A stretch of DNA of 64,000 bases from contig CM041297.1 in the NCBI GenBank assembly GCA_023052935.1, forward strand, positions 5,012,280 through 5,076,279, given 5' to 3'. This document shows, piece by piece, positions 40,922-50,765 of this stretch; position 1 is the stretch's first letter, and each line of letters begins with the position of its first letter. Made by a program: the position numbers and the translations under genes. Source of the stretch: Piezodorus guildinii (Eukaryota > Arthropoda > Insecta > Hemiptera > Pentatomidae). The notes beneath the pieces are model-generated. The model made no database searches, was not told where the DNA came from, and saw only the letters and a list, made by a program, of their open reading frames with translations.

Positions 40922-43600
40922 ATGACCTCACCTAATTCCTTATCCATTCTCCTTTGGAATGCGAATGGTGTTAGAACTCACACTGACGAACTTACAGCCG
41001 TACTGCAGGACAAAAACATTGATGTTGCACTCATTACTGAAACTAGACTAACCACTAAACAGTACTTTAAAATACCAGGATACACGACATACCGGACAGA
41101 CCATCCAGACGACAAAGCCCATGCCGGTACTGCTGTCATAGTCCGCCGATCCCTCACCCATCACTTACACCCAATTTCCGCCCACGATTACCTACAAGCA
41201 ACTTCCATCGTTATCAAAACCTTTTCCTTTCCGCTTATCATCGCATCAGCATACTGCCCTCCTAAACATCCCATTTCCTCTGCCCAATTTGGATCCTTCC
41301 TCAACTCCTTGGGTAATCACTTCATTTTGGGTGCAGACTTAAACGCTAAGAACCAACAGTGGGGTTCTAGAACCACCAATTCTCGTGGACGGACATTGCA
41401 GTCTGCACTCAACTCCCGACGCTTTCATCTCCTACCTCCCGATTCTCCTACCTACTGGCCAACAGATCCTAACCGTAATCCTGACATCCTCGACTTCTTC
41501 ATCCACAGCGGATTAGGCTCTCTGAATTTTTCCATAGCTCGCCTTGATGAACTATCCTCTGATCATAGTCCATTGATTCTAAATGTATCCATAACACCTA
41601 TTCCTAAACCTATCCCACCGTCATTCATTAGGGGCCCTGTCAACTGGAACCTCTTCCGCGAAATTCTCACTAATGATATTGACCTCAGAGTGATTCTCAA
41701 AACCCCAAATGACCTTGACGACGCCGTATATTCCTTTACAACCGCTATTCAACAAGCCGCCTGGACTGCCTCCTCTCCCAAACAATCCCAAATAATTCCT
41801 TACAAAAGCCATTTACCACAACACCTGACAGACCTCATCAACAGCAAACGTCGAGCTAGAACATTATGGCAACGCACCCGCCACCCAGAAGATCGCCGCT
41901 CCTATAATTTTTTTTGTAGAAAATTAAAGCGGGAGTTGGCGATCTTCCGTTCCCAATCCTACAATACCTACCTCTCCTCTCTCTCGACTCGTGACAATTC
42001 CCTGTGGAATGTCACGAAGAGAATCCTAAAATCCCACACCATTTCCCATCCTCTCCGGCGCTGTGATGGTTCCTGGGCTGCTTCTGACAAGCATAAGGCC
42101 GAGGAATTCGCACAGCACCTTTCCAAAGTTTTTACTCCTCATCCAGAGCTTAATCCAACCCATACTGCAGCAGTTGAAGAGTTCCTCACGTCACCAATAC
42201 CACTATCCTTACCACCTAAAGCAGTTAATCCCTCTGAGGTCAGATATCTTCTTAAAAAGCTTCCTCTCCGCAAATCTCCTGGATACGATCTCCTTACTCC
42301 CCAAATCTTAAGACAACTTCCACCTAAAGCCATTACATTCCTTACATATCTCTATAACTGTATCCTACGCACTACCTATTTTCCTCTCTTATGGAAACAT
42401 TCAACTATGATCCTTTTCCTAAAACCAGGCAAACCTTCTAACAACACGTCATCTTACAGACCTATCAGCCTACTTCCGATCCTCTCAAAAATTTTCGAAA
42501 AGCTCCTACTAAAACGAATCCTAGCCAAATTTCAAAATTTTCCTTCACATCAGTTCGGATTTCGTCCTCAACATTCCACGGTTCAGCAAGGACTCCGAGT
42601 TGTAGACCACATTTCCTCCGCCCTTGAGTGCAAGGAGTATTGTTCGGGTGCCTTTCTGGACATAGCTCAAGCTTTTGACCGGGTGTGGCACCCGGGACTG
42701 CTCTTTAAGCTCAAAACCCATTTACCTCAATCCTTATACCTAATCCTCCGATCCTATTTATCCAACCGCTCCTTCCGAGTTCGCTGTGGTTCCGAATTTT
42801 CCGAACAATATACTGTTGAGGCCGGTGTTCCTCAAGGCAGCGTCTTAGGACCCGTCCTCTACATCCTCTTCACCGCCGATATCCCTACCGACCCCAATAC
42901 CTTTCTGGCAACATTTGCTGATGACACAGCCATTTTATCATCCAATTCCGATCCTGAAGCAGCATCGCTAAATCTCCAAAAGCACCTTTCCCTTGTCGAA
43001 GACTGGTGCAATGCTTGGCGCATTAAGGTTAACGAAAGCAAATGCACTCACGTCACATTCACCCTTCGACGCAAATCCTGTCCAACGGTTAATTTCAATT
43101 CTATACCGCTTCCTTCCTCAGACACAGTCCGGTATCTCGGCTTTTTACTAGACAAAAGACTGACGTGGAACCCACATACAAGACTAAAAAGAAAAGAACT
43201 CAACCGCAGATTCGGCCAGTTATACAGACTACTAAACAGAAAATCTCATCTTACAGTTGACAACAAATTACTAATATACAAGACAGTACTGAAACCTATA
43301 TGGACCTACGGACTTGAACTGTGGGGGACAGCTAAACATTCTAACATTAAACGCATCCAATCCTTCCAATCCAAAGTCCTCCGAACAATAGTTAATGCTC
43401 CTTATTACGTTACCAACTGTACCCTACACCATGACCTTAATATTCCGTTTGTTTTAGACCTGGTACCATCCAAATTTTCCAAATTTCATCAGAACCTTAG
43501 TCATCATCCTAACCCTCTAGCACAATCCCTATCCAGCACCACCCATCCCTACAATCCTCCTCGAAGATTGAAACGGCAGTGGCCACGAGACCTATTGTAA
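40922..43600 (+). CDS. Jockey-like ORF2: APE endonuclease plus reverse transcriptase
   Basis: 892 residues. An APE-type endonuclease (about 1-225) shows LLWNANGV (N15), ITETRL (E40), LGADLNAKNQQWGS and SSDHSPL. RT (about 450-740) shows FLKPGKPSNNTSSYRPISLL, HQFGFRPQHST, GAFLDIAQAFDRVWHPGL, GVPQGSVLGPVLY and catalytic FADD (665-668). The C-terminus has YLGFLLDKRLTW, IWTYGLELWG and RRLKRQWPRDLL. The endonuclease nicks the target and RT primes on the nick (family knowledge). No disabling change is visible. It starts at the ATG immediately after the ORF1 stop. Confidence 0.95.
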   Translation: MTSPNSLSILLWNANGVRTHTDELTAVLQDKNIDVALITETRLTTKQYFKIPGYTTYRTDHPDDKAHAGTAVIVRRSLTHHLHPISAHDYLQATSIVIKTFSFPLIIASAYCPPKHPISSAQFGSFLNSLGNHFILGADLNAKNQQWGSRTTNSRGRTLQSALNSRRFHLLPPDSPTYWPTDPNRNPDILDFFIHSGLGSLNFSIARLDELSSDHSPLILNVSITPIPKPIPPSFIRGPVNWNLFREILTNDIDLRVILKTPNDLDDAVYSFTTAIQQAAWTASSPKQSQIIPYKSHLPQHLTDLINSKRRARTLWQRTRHPEDRRSYNFFCRKLKRELAIFRSQSYNTYLSSLSTRDNSLWNVTKRILKSHTISHPLRRCDGSWAASDKHKAEEFAQHLSKVFTPHPELNPTHTAAVEEFLTSPIPLSLPPKAVNPSEVRYLLKKLPLRKSPGYDLLTPQILRQLPPKAITFLTYLYNCILRTTYFPLLWKHSTMILFLKPGKPSNNTSSYRPISLLPILSKIFEKLLLKRILAKFQNFPSHQFGFRPQHSTVQQGLRVVDHISSALECKEYCSGAFLDIAQAFDRVWHPGLLFKLKTHLPQSLYLILRSYLSNRSFRVRCGSEFSEQYTVEAGVPQGSVLGPVLYILFTADIPTDPNTFLATFADDTAILSSNSDPEAASLNLQKHLSLVEDWCNAWRIKVNESKCTHVTFTLRRKSCPTVNFNSIPLPSSDTVRYLGFLLDKRLTWNPHTRLKRKELNRRFGQLYRLLNRKSHLTVDNKLLIYKTVLKPIWTYGLELWGTAKHSNIKRIQSFQSKVLRTIVNAPYYVTNCTLHHDLNIPFVLDLVPSKFSKFHQNLSHHPNPLAQSLSSTTHPYNPPRRLKRQWPRDLL

Positions 43601-44081
43601 ACATTCAAACTGGAGTTCTGACAATGGTCAGATCCTCCACTCATGTACGGTATGTTTGTGGCTACAGCGCCCTAACTCAGCCTCCACTGGCTCAGACCAG
43701 TGATGCGGCTGAGATAGAGGTGCTGGGATCTCTTGGATTCCGCTTTTTCCTCCACAAGTGGAGGGAAAAGCGCTTGCTGGGGTCCCTTTAGCAATTGTAT
43801 ATATTGTAGATAGTTATGATTGTGTGTAAGATGTTTATTTATTTGCCAACTTTTTATTTATCTCAATAATAGGTTTATGTTTCGATTTGTTTTGTTTTTT
43901 ATTTATTATTATTATTTTATTGTATATATTTGAATTTATGTTATATTTTATGAAATTTGACCATTATTATTATTTTCTGTATATATAGTATGAATGTGGT
44001 CTCTTATCAATATTATTATTGTTCATTTTGTAACAAATTGTAATATATCTCAATAAAAAAAAAAAAAATTAAAAAAAAAAA
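43601..44081 (+). other. Jockey-like element 3' UTR and A-rich tail
   Basis: It holds CCAGTGATGCGGCTGAGATA, TGGGATCTC and CCACAAGTGG, the words that identify the minus-strand fragment at 5278-5632. An AT-rich part ends in CTCAATAAA and A runs separated by ATT. The 70-residue open frame here is UTR. Confidence 0.85.
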
Positions 44082-44610
44082 AATATAATAATTTTTTTAA
44101 TAAAACACATGTTTCTATATAAATTCGATTTAATTCTTTAATAGTTCCACGTATTTTTATCTCTAAATTTATTTGAAAATTCTTTCATTGATTTTAAAAA
44201 TGGAAGTAAGTGAAAGTCGTGTGTTGCCCGCACCAGATTTTTTAAATTTAATTTAGAAAAGTGAACAAAGATTATAGGACAGTATTTTAGTCCAAAAGTA
44301 GAATGTTTAGATAATATTGATTTAGTGATATTAAAAAGAATGAATCGTTGTATAATTATGCAAAAAGTTTATTTAAAAAATACAGTATTACTTAAATCAA
44401 TGACGATTTTGAAAAATAAAAGGAGAAAATGTTTTAATAATTTTGTCCTATATTAATATCAAATATAGAAGGTATGTTTAAAAAAAAAATGGAATTTAAA
44501 TATATAAAAATTTGTGGATGTGTAAATATTGCATGGTTTTTTTGAATAATAATTGAAATATTGGTTAATAATAGTAATCTTCGTTTTAATAATTATAATT
44601 GTTTTTATTA

Positions 44611-44712
44611 ATTAGCCTAATGACCTCCTTGCAGAGCACTGTTACTCCTATAAACACTACGAATCTCTATATGTACTGAGTTCAAAACCCTTCATGGGTT
44701 ATACAGGTACAG
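44611..44712 (+). repeat. SINE-3, 3' part
   Basis: GCCTAATGACCTCCTTGCAG, CACTGTTACTCCTATAAACA, TACGAATCTCTATATGTACTG and ACCCTTCATGGGTTATACAG match the SINE-3 tail at 51.85 kb and, inverted, at 8.5 kb. Confidence 0.7.
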
Positions 44713-44947
44713 CTTATTTTTCTTATTTTTTTTAAAATTAATTAGTAATTTTGAAAATGAAGTAATGTTCTTCGAAAAGTCAAAAATTGACTATGTTGTA
44801 ATTCGAATAAATAAAAGACCCTAAGAAAACAATAGTTTCACATTTATCTATGCTACTGTGGCTAATTGGACAATCAGGAGTACTATTTTATTTCCTATGA
44901 GGTTTAATTAGGAAAGGGATCTTTGACGAGTACCTCGGATCACATAG

Positions 44948-45541
44948 ATTAGATGGGTAATTAAAATCAGGGCTGATGTATTAAACCTGAATTACAAACA
45001 TTTCATGAAAACAAATAATAAATGTAGTTTGTGCAATAGAAATGAAACAGAAGATCTTTTTCACTTTTTGGCTGCCTGTCCGATACTTACTGAGTTCAGA
45101 AAAAAATATTTTAGTTCTAAAAATTTAACCTGGGATCAAGTTTTAGAGTTGATAAATGGAAAAGATCGGCTGGCGTTAGTTAATTTCTCTAGAACGGCTT
45201 TTTCTTATTGAATGTTACTAACGAGAGAATTTAACTATTACTGAATTTGTTAAATTAAATTTAACTAATTGTGAATTTGACTATTTGTGAATTAATGTTA
45301 GTACATAAATAACATGGGAAGTGTTTGTTTGTTATTTTGTTATTGATTATTTATATTGATAGATTAAAGATTAATTTTGTTAATAAACACAGACTCCACG
45401 GACGGTCAATAGACCATGTAGTGTGTCTGATTGTTATTATTGTATTTCGTAATTTTTAATTTGTTTATTTTTTTATTTGTTTATTGGCTATTTGATGTAA
45501 TTTTGAAAAATAAAAACGGATTTTTCTATCTATCTATCTAT
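44948..45541 (+). mobile_element. 5'-truncated non-LTR element with CTAT-repeat tail
   Basis: About 594 bp, inserted in SINE-1 with a 9-bp duplication. It carries the last coding part of an ORF2, a 3' UTR, and ends in ATTTTTCTATCTATCTATC, a simple-repeat tail in place of poly-A. This tail and the C-terminal zinc finger point to an I- or R1-related lineage more than Jockey. Confidence 0.8.
44970..45211 (+). pseudogene. non-LTR ORF2 C-terminus with CCHC zinc finger
   Basis: The frame reads ..LNLNYKHFMKTNNKCSLCNRNETEDLFHFLAACPILTEF.. and stops at 45211. CSLC-x9-HFLAAC is the C-terminal CX2C..H..C finger that follows the RT in several non-LTR clades. Everything upstream is missing through truncation. 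Confidence 0.78.
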
Positions 45542-45690
45542 CTATCACATAGGCTCGGGACCAACATTTTACGTCTCTTCCGAAGGTCGTCATAAGCAAG
45601 TATTTTTTACTCTCTTGAAAAATTTCTAGAAGATTCAAATCTTGGTCATATAAGGCTGTTATCGTAATCACTACACCACAGGTGATTTCC

Positions 45691-46254
45691 GAACATATAT
45701 TCATATATAACAGATTTTTGCTTCATCCAACTCTACAATACATACACCAATTGAGATAACATAATAGGGTGAAATTTCCTTTTATTGTTGGATAATAACT
45801 TTTCAAACTCCCATATTCATACAGCTTCAGACCGCATTACAAACTCCAACCTGAATGTATAATTAACATACGCGCATATTACCTCAGTACTTCACAACAA
45901 CATTAATACCTCCTGATAAATGATCGAACAGTTTTGAATTCACGACGAAGAACTAAATTGATTACAAAAGCGCAAATAAAAAAAGGAAGCGTACGAGTTA
46001 TGAACAGATAATCTCCGAAATTAGTGCTAATATGAAGACAATGCCAAACAAATACGAGTTAATTGACTCAGCGAAACACACTGGAATAATTCAGAGACAA
46101 ACCAATGAAGCGGACAAACGTTCATAATTTTAATCTAAGGACTATCAATTATTTGTGATTTCATGCAATCTATGTTGTGAAGTATCATTTTTTTTTTAAT
46201 TTATCAAATAATTAATATTAAATTCTGTCACAAGATAGCAATAAACATAAATGT
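45691..46254. other. unassigned stretch
   Basis: No gene or repeat recognised. Confidence 0.5.
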
Positions 46255-46540
46255 AAAGAGGCGTGATCTTGTGGATAGAGCACTAACCTACTGTTCCGCG
46301 GGTCACAGATTCGAACCCCGGTTAATTCCAGAATTATTTATTCTGTTATTTCAGCCAACGACCCTAGGGTATGGAGACTCTCCTGGGGTAGACCCAGGCT
46401 CTATAGAGTGAGTACCAAAACCTCGGGAAAAACCTGGCGGCTGAGCGACTTCTAGGCCTAATCACCTCCTTGCTCACACTGTTACTGCTATAAAAAGTAC
46501 GATTTTTATATGTGCTTAGCCCAATATATACATAAATGAA
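46255..46540 (+). repeat. SINE-3, near full-length
   Basis: The head GAGGCGTGATCTTGTGGATA and GAGCACTAACC with B-box AGATTCGAACCCC (46307-46319) is tRNA-like. The body runs TTATTCTGTTATTTCAGCC, ACCCTAGGGTATGGAGACTC, GTAGACCCAGGCTCTATAGA and GCGGCTGAGCGACTTC, ending in the CACTGTTACTGCTATAAAAA block. Confidence 0.78.
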
Positions 46541-47525
46541 AACCAAGATTAATAAATTAAAAAAAAATAAATATGTAACTAGTTTTTTTGACTGAATCGC
46601 ATTTTTAAATGTTTGAGACTAATTGGTGGCTATCCAAAGACAGCGAAAGAGCTCGTGCATTTCTGTATTACAAGTTAACTACAGATTTTTCCGAACCTTG
46701 TGAAAACAGTTAGCATGACTATATTTGAGACATTGTAAACAATTCCAAAGCTGATTAAACGTATAAAATTGATAAGCATAAGAGGCTAAAACATATTGTT
46801 TTATAGTAGTAATGATTTAGTTTTTTTTTTTTTTATTTATAATTTTATATTTAATTATTTGTTTATATATTTTTGAATATGTCTGTCTCTTTAGAAGGTT
46901 TTTCGTTAATTTTCCCTTCATTATTTTTCTTAAATTTTAAATTATAACTTAGTATTTTAATAATTGCTCACACGTAGAGTGTAAAAAAGGCCATCCGGCT
47001 TGAAACACCATTATATCTTGTGTGACTTTAATTTAAGTTTTATGTAACTTTAATTGACAATAAAATAGTGTCCTCAGTGACTATTTGGAATCAACGTCAT
47101 CTTCTTGCTTACAAACATTTCAACAATAGAAGGTTTTTTTTTTTATTTCACTTCATCCAAGTGGAAATAGCGAAGGGATTTTAAAGCAATGGTATCGGGG
47201 TATTGACGATCCACAAACAAAAGTTAGGAATGTTGAGTTGCTAAAACAAATTGAACTTCCTCTGGGTTAGAGGGAGGTATTCTAGGTCCGGGTCATTTGT
47301 AGGAATAGAGAGCTTTATTAGCATAAAGCTTAGATTTTATGTTCAAATACATTTTTTCGATCTTTCTATTGATGTGTTGGATGAGTAAAAATTGAGTTTA
47401 TCAGATGAGCGTTTTTGCAAAGATATAAGGCCTTACTTAAAATATCCAATTCCGCCAAAATTTAAGTTTAGGATCTTATATTCGGGACGTCATATTCACC
47501 AAATAAAATGATTTTATCTTATTTA
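46541..47525. other. AT-rich unassigned stretch
   Basis: No gene or named repeat recognised. Confidence 0.5.
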
Positions 47526-48035
47526 TATTGAAAAAAAATCAATAACTAATAGTACTAATAGATGTAATTTTTTTTTAATGTGAAAAATTAATTTTTCAAC
47601 CGATTTGACAATATTTGTGAAAAATGAAACTTATTAAATGGATTCGAAAAATTAATAATAAAAATTATGATAACATTTATGCATTTGGAAAGGGTAGGCT
47701 AAAGCGAAAAGTAAAATTAAATGACGAGTGAATATTTACTGTTAATTTATGTGAATTTTTTGTTATCAAGAAAAAAAAAATGCGTTACTAGTTAATAGTG
47801 TTACTTTTTTTCTATATATATTTTTTTTTTTTTTTTTTTTTAATCATGTAAAAGCAATTTTTCAACGATTTTACTATAATTGTGAAAAAGTAAACTCATT
47901 GAATGGATTCAAAAACATTAATAATATAAGAATAAATTATCGAAACACAAAAAATAATTTGATTAAAAAAATTACGAATTATTTAAAAAATAATGATTTA
48001 TGCAATAGTGGACAGGGTGGGCTTAAAGCTGATTT
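47526..48035. repeat. diverged tandem duplication (~250-bp units)
   Basis: Shared words in the same order: ACTAATAG/ACTAGTTAATAG, a long T run, AATTTTTCAAC.GATTT, ATTGTGAAAAA, TGAATGGATTC.AAAA.ATTAATAAT, then ATTTATGCA and GGACAGGGTGGGCT or AAAGGGTAGGCT. Units begin at about 47530 and 47780. No coding capacity. Confidence 0.6.
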
Positions 48036-48357
48036 AGATAGTAAAAGACTTTCAGATGGTTATTGTATTCCTTTATAACATTTGCATTACTAGTAAATAA
48101 TTATTTTTTTTATTACTTTCTTAAAATTATTATTATTTTTATATTGCCTATTTTAGTTTTGTTTATTTATTTTACGTCCCTTTATGCTGCTATGGCTAAT
48201 CGTATAATGCTACAGTGGGAGTTCTAAATTTTGCCTATCCAGGTTTTATTAGGATAGGGATCTTTAACGAGTACCTGACATCGCACAGGCTCGGGACCAC
48301 CTTTTAAGTCCCTTCCGAAGGACGGCATAACTGAGGATTTTTTAATGGGAGTAAAAG

Positions 48358-48891
48358 TCCAAAAGGTGCTAATTTAAGTAAGTATTTTCCCACCGTCGGG
48401 TCAAGACTGGAAAATACATGGATCCTCCCGGACTACTGGGTCCACAGTTCCTTACTGGGCATGAGGGCTTCCGATCAAAGCTCGCTAAGCAATGGCAAAA
48501 ACATCAGTCCCCTATGCCCTAGTTGTGGTGTTCCGGAGACCGCCGATCATATTCTCCTTGCCTGCGCCGCTTATGAGGCACTGAGAATGAAGCTCCCGAG
48601 GGACACAGGACTCTACGTCCTCACAGAGGGCGATATCCCTAATCTCATATCAAAACAAAACTACCCGTACTACAAATCATTTGTATACGGGTGGAAGGAA
48701 CAGATTGGTCCAAGCCATTTCAACGTGAGGTAGGAGAGGAGAATGAAGAAGGTTACCGAACATACCAAAGACCCACTAGCATGCTGTTTGATTAGTTTCA
48801 TAGCAGTTGTGGATTGTATCTATGGTACTTCCCACAGCTGCAATACCCGTATTGCCTCAAGGCAGGGGAGGGTAGTAAATAAATAATAAAT
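48358..48891 (+). mobile_element. 5'-truncated R1/I-like non-LTR element with TAAA-type tail
   Basis: 534 bp with a 14-bp target duplication. It ends in AGTAAATAAATAATAAAT, a TAAA-like simple-repeat tail. Only the C-terminus of ORF2 and the 3' UTR are present. It is a different lineage from the insertion at 44948. Confidence 0.85.
48425..48733 (+). pseudogene. R1/I-like ORF2 C-terminus with zinc finger
   Basis: The frame reads PDYWVHSSLLGMRASDQSSL..PLCPSCGVPETADHILLACA and stops at 48733. CPSC-x9-HILLAC is the C-terminal finger of R1/I-type and related reverse transcriptases. The in-frame ATG at 48461 is internal. The 5' portion is lost. Confidence 0.8.
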
Positions 48892-49344
48892 AATGGGAGT
48901 AAAAGGGCCACCTGCGGGTTTAACCCGGGACCTTTAGCATAGGAGGCTATCATGCTAACCACCATGCTATAGGTAACCCCATTCATGTTTTGTTTCTATC
49001 AGTATATAGTTTTGTTCAAACTGTGCAAATAGAAAAAGTAATAAGTCAAAAATTGATATACCTATACGTTGTGCTATAACATGTATAATGTAATATAAGA
49101 TGTTGCGCTTAGAAACAAATACACCAACAACGCGGTTACGGTAATCTTAAAAACCATAAAACAACAAATACAAACTTTTAGAAAGGATTAAATCGTTAAA
49201 TTCTTAATTTTATGAACCAGAGGAAGATCCAGTGAATTTTTATTTGAGTGGGTGTATGGTGGGTGAGGTTGTTTGAAAAGGCAAGTAACATAATTAGGAC
49301 AGACAGCTTCATAGATATTGACTTCGAGATTGACAGCAGGCCTA

Positions 49345-50150
49345 TAAGTAATAACTGTCGAGTATAGACAGACAGCTATCTAGATATGACGTCGGTATTA
49401 GGACAGGCAGGCCTATCATAGTATATTGACTGTCGAGTATTAGGACAGGCAGGCCTATCATAGTATATTGACTGTCGAGTATTAGGACAGGCAGGCCATC
49501 ATATATACTGTCGAGTATTAGGACTGAGCCTATCAGTATATGACTGTCGAGTATTAGGACAGGCAGGCCTATCATAGTATATTGACTGTCGAGTATTAGG
49601 ACAGACAGGCCTATCATAGTATATTGACTGTCGGATTAGAAGGCGCCTATATAGTATTGACTGTCGAGTATAGGACAGGCAGGCCTATCATAGTATATTG
49701 ACTGTCGAGTATTAGGACAGACAGGCCTATCATAGTATATTGACTGTCGAGTATTAGGACAGGCAGGCCTATCATAGTATATTGACTGTCGAGTATTAGG
49801 ACAGACAGGCCTATCATAGTATATTGACTGTCGAGTATTAGGACAGACAGGCCTATCATAGTATATTGACTGTCGAGTATTAGGACAGGAGGCTATCATA
49901 TATATTGACTGTCGAGTATGGGACAGCGCCTATCATAGTATATTGACTGTCAGTATGGGACAGACAGGCCTATCATGTATATTGATTCGAGTATTAGGAC
50001 AGACAGGCCTATCATAGATATTGAGTCGAGTATAGCAGCACTATCATATATTGACTGTCGAGTATTAGGACAGACAGGCCTATCATAGTATATTGACTGT
50101 CAGTATAGACAGCAGGCTATCATAGTATATTGACTGTCGATATAGTCTAT
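49345..50150. repeat. 42-bp minisatellite (about 19 units)
   Basis: The consensus unit is ATTAGGACAGGCAGGCCTAT joined to CATAGTATATTGACTGTCGAGT, 42 bp. The inner units (49660-49890) are near-identical and alternate between GGCAGG and GACAGG. Outer units carry frequent 1-5 base deletions. Because 42 is divisible by 3, the minus strand stays open over several units (YDRPVCPNTRQSIY repeats), but this is a property of the repeat and not a gene. Confidence 0.95.
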
Positions 50151-50159
50151 ACGTTTTTT

Positions 50160-50765
50160 AATCTAGGCCTTTGTACTTTAATTCACTCATCTAATTATTA
50201 CTTAGCGATCTTTAAAGAGTGAACATTTCTCTCCTCTCCTCTTTCCACTATGTGGATTTAGCGAATGCTAGACACTAGTCAAGAAAAAACAAAGAAACAA
50301 ATTAACAAATTGAGAAAACACTCGGAAACGAACCGTTCAATGAAAGCCTTCTTATTTAATTTGATAAATTGCTACAGTAGTGACCTTTCCCAAGACGAGC
50401 ATCCGACTCAACTTCGAAGCGGGACTTGAAACTTTTCGAAGAGGAATAAACAGTCGCGGAACTGGCCGTTTGGAATAATCCCATTATATCCAGAGAGGGG
50501 TTGTTCTGAAAGAGCGCTCCATGGCAGCCATCTTGTGTCATCCCCGAGGAGCGTCAAGTATCCTAGGGGTAGTAGGTGGGTGAATAGTTCGGAGGCAGGA
50601 ATAGTTTGCCAAGTTCGGGAGGTGAGAGTGTGGAAGGGCGAGGCCAGCGGGTGGTCTTAGGCATATCTCACCTATAGTTTAATAATTATCGGAGCGAAGA
50701 CACAACATAAAATAAAAAAAAACAGAAGGAAATCAGTCCAGGTGGCGGTCGTAGGAACAAAAAAA
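50160..50765. other. unique GC-richer stretch, possible host exon or promoter
   Basis: 50380-50700 is clearly less AT-rich than its surroundings and matches none of the repeats in the window. The minus strand contains GATGACACAAGATGGCTGCC followed by ATGG, and a 61-codon frame from 50541. It could be a host 5' exon region, but there is no homologue I recognise. Confidence 0.3.

Larger units (their letters stand above)
39298..44081 (+). mobile_element. full-length Jockey-like non-LTR retrotransposon
   Basis: About 4.8 kb: 5' UTR (39298-39610), ORF1, ORF2, 3' UTR (43601-44053) with AATAAA (44052-44057), and an A-rich end. A 9-bp duplication AATATAATA flanks it (39289-39297 and 44082-44090). 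Both ORFs are open with all key motifs, so it could be autonomous. Clade assignment to Jockey rests on the ORF1 gag-type zinc knuckles, the APE endonuclease and the RT motifs. Confidence 0.93.
38575..44239 (-). mobile_element. HINE-like repeat, inverted, split by the Jockey element
   Basis: 38575-39297 and 44091-44239 together form one full minus-strand copy: ACTTTCACTTCC and the TATATATAG palindrome half at the left, and GGAAGTAAGTGAAAGTCGTG with TTGCCCGCACCAGATTTTT at the right. The Jockey-like element (39298-44081) is inserted in the TTATATTATTA block, which other copies show uninterrupted (for example 28545-28562). Confidence 0.88.
44840..45690 (-). repeat. SINE-1 split by a non-LTR insertion
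   Basis: The tail half (44840-44947) and head half (45542-45690) of one minus-strand SINE-1 lie either side of the 44948-45541 insertion. The 9-bp word ATCACATAG is present at both junctions (44939-44947, 45542-45550) and corresponds to one copy in intact SINE-1 (ATCGCACAG). Confidence 0.85.
48157..48980 (-). repeat. SINE-1 split by a non-LTR insertion, with flipped hairpin loop
   Basis: 48157-48357 and 48892-48980 are the two parts of one minus-strand SINE-1. The hairpin loop reads AATGGGAGT on this strand, whereas every other minus-strand copy reads ACTCCCATT, so the loop is inverted relative to its stem. The insertion duplicated AATGGGAGTAAAAG (48344-48357, 48892-48905). Confidence 0.85.

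Noticed and set aside
49342..49899. Repetitive minus-strand open frames (YDRPVCPNTRQSIY-type)
   Set aside because: They arise because the 42-bp unit is a multiple of three. There is no start context and the frames break wherever a unit has a deletion.
49345..50150. CRISPR array
   Set aside because: Units are contiguous with no unique spacers, there are no cas genes, and the context is eukaryotic.
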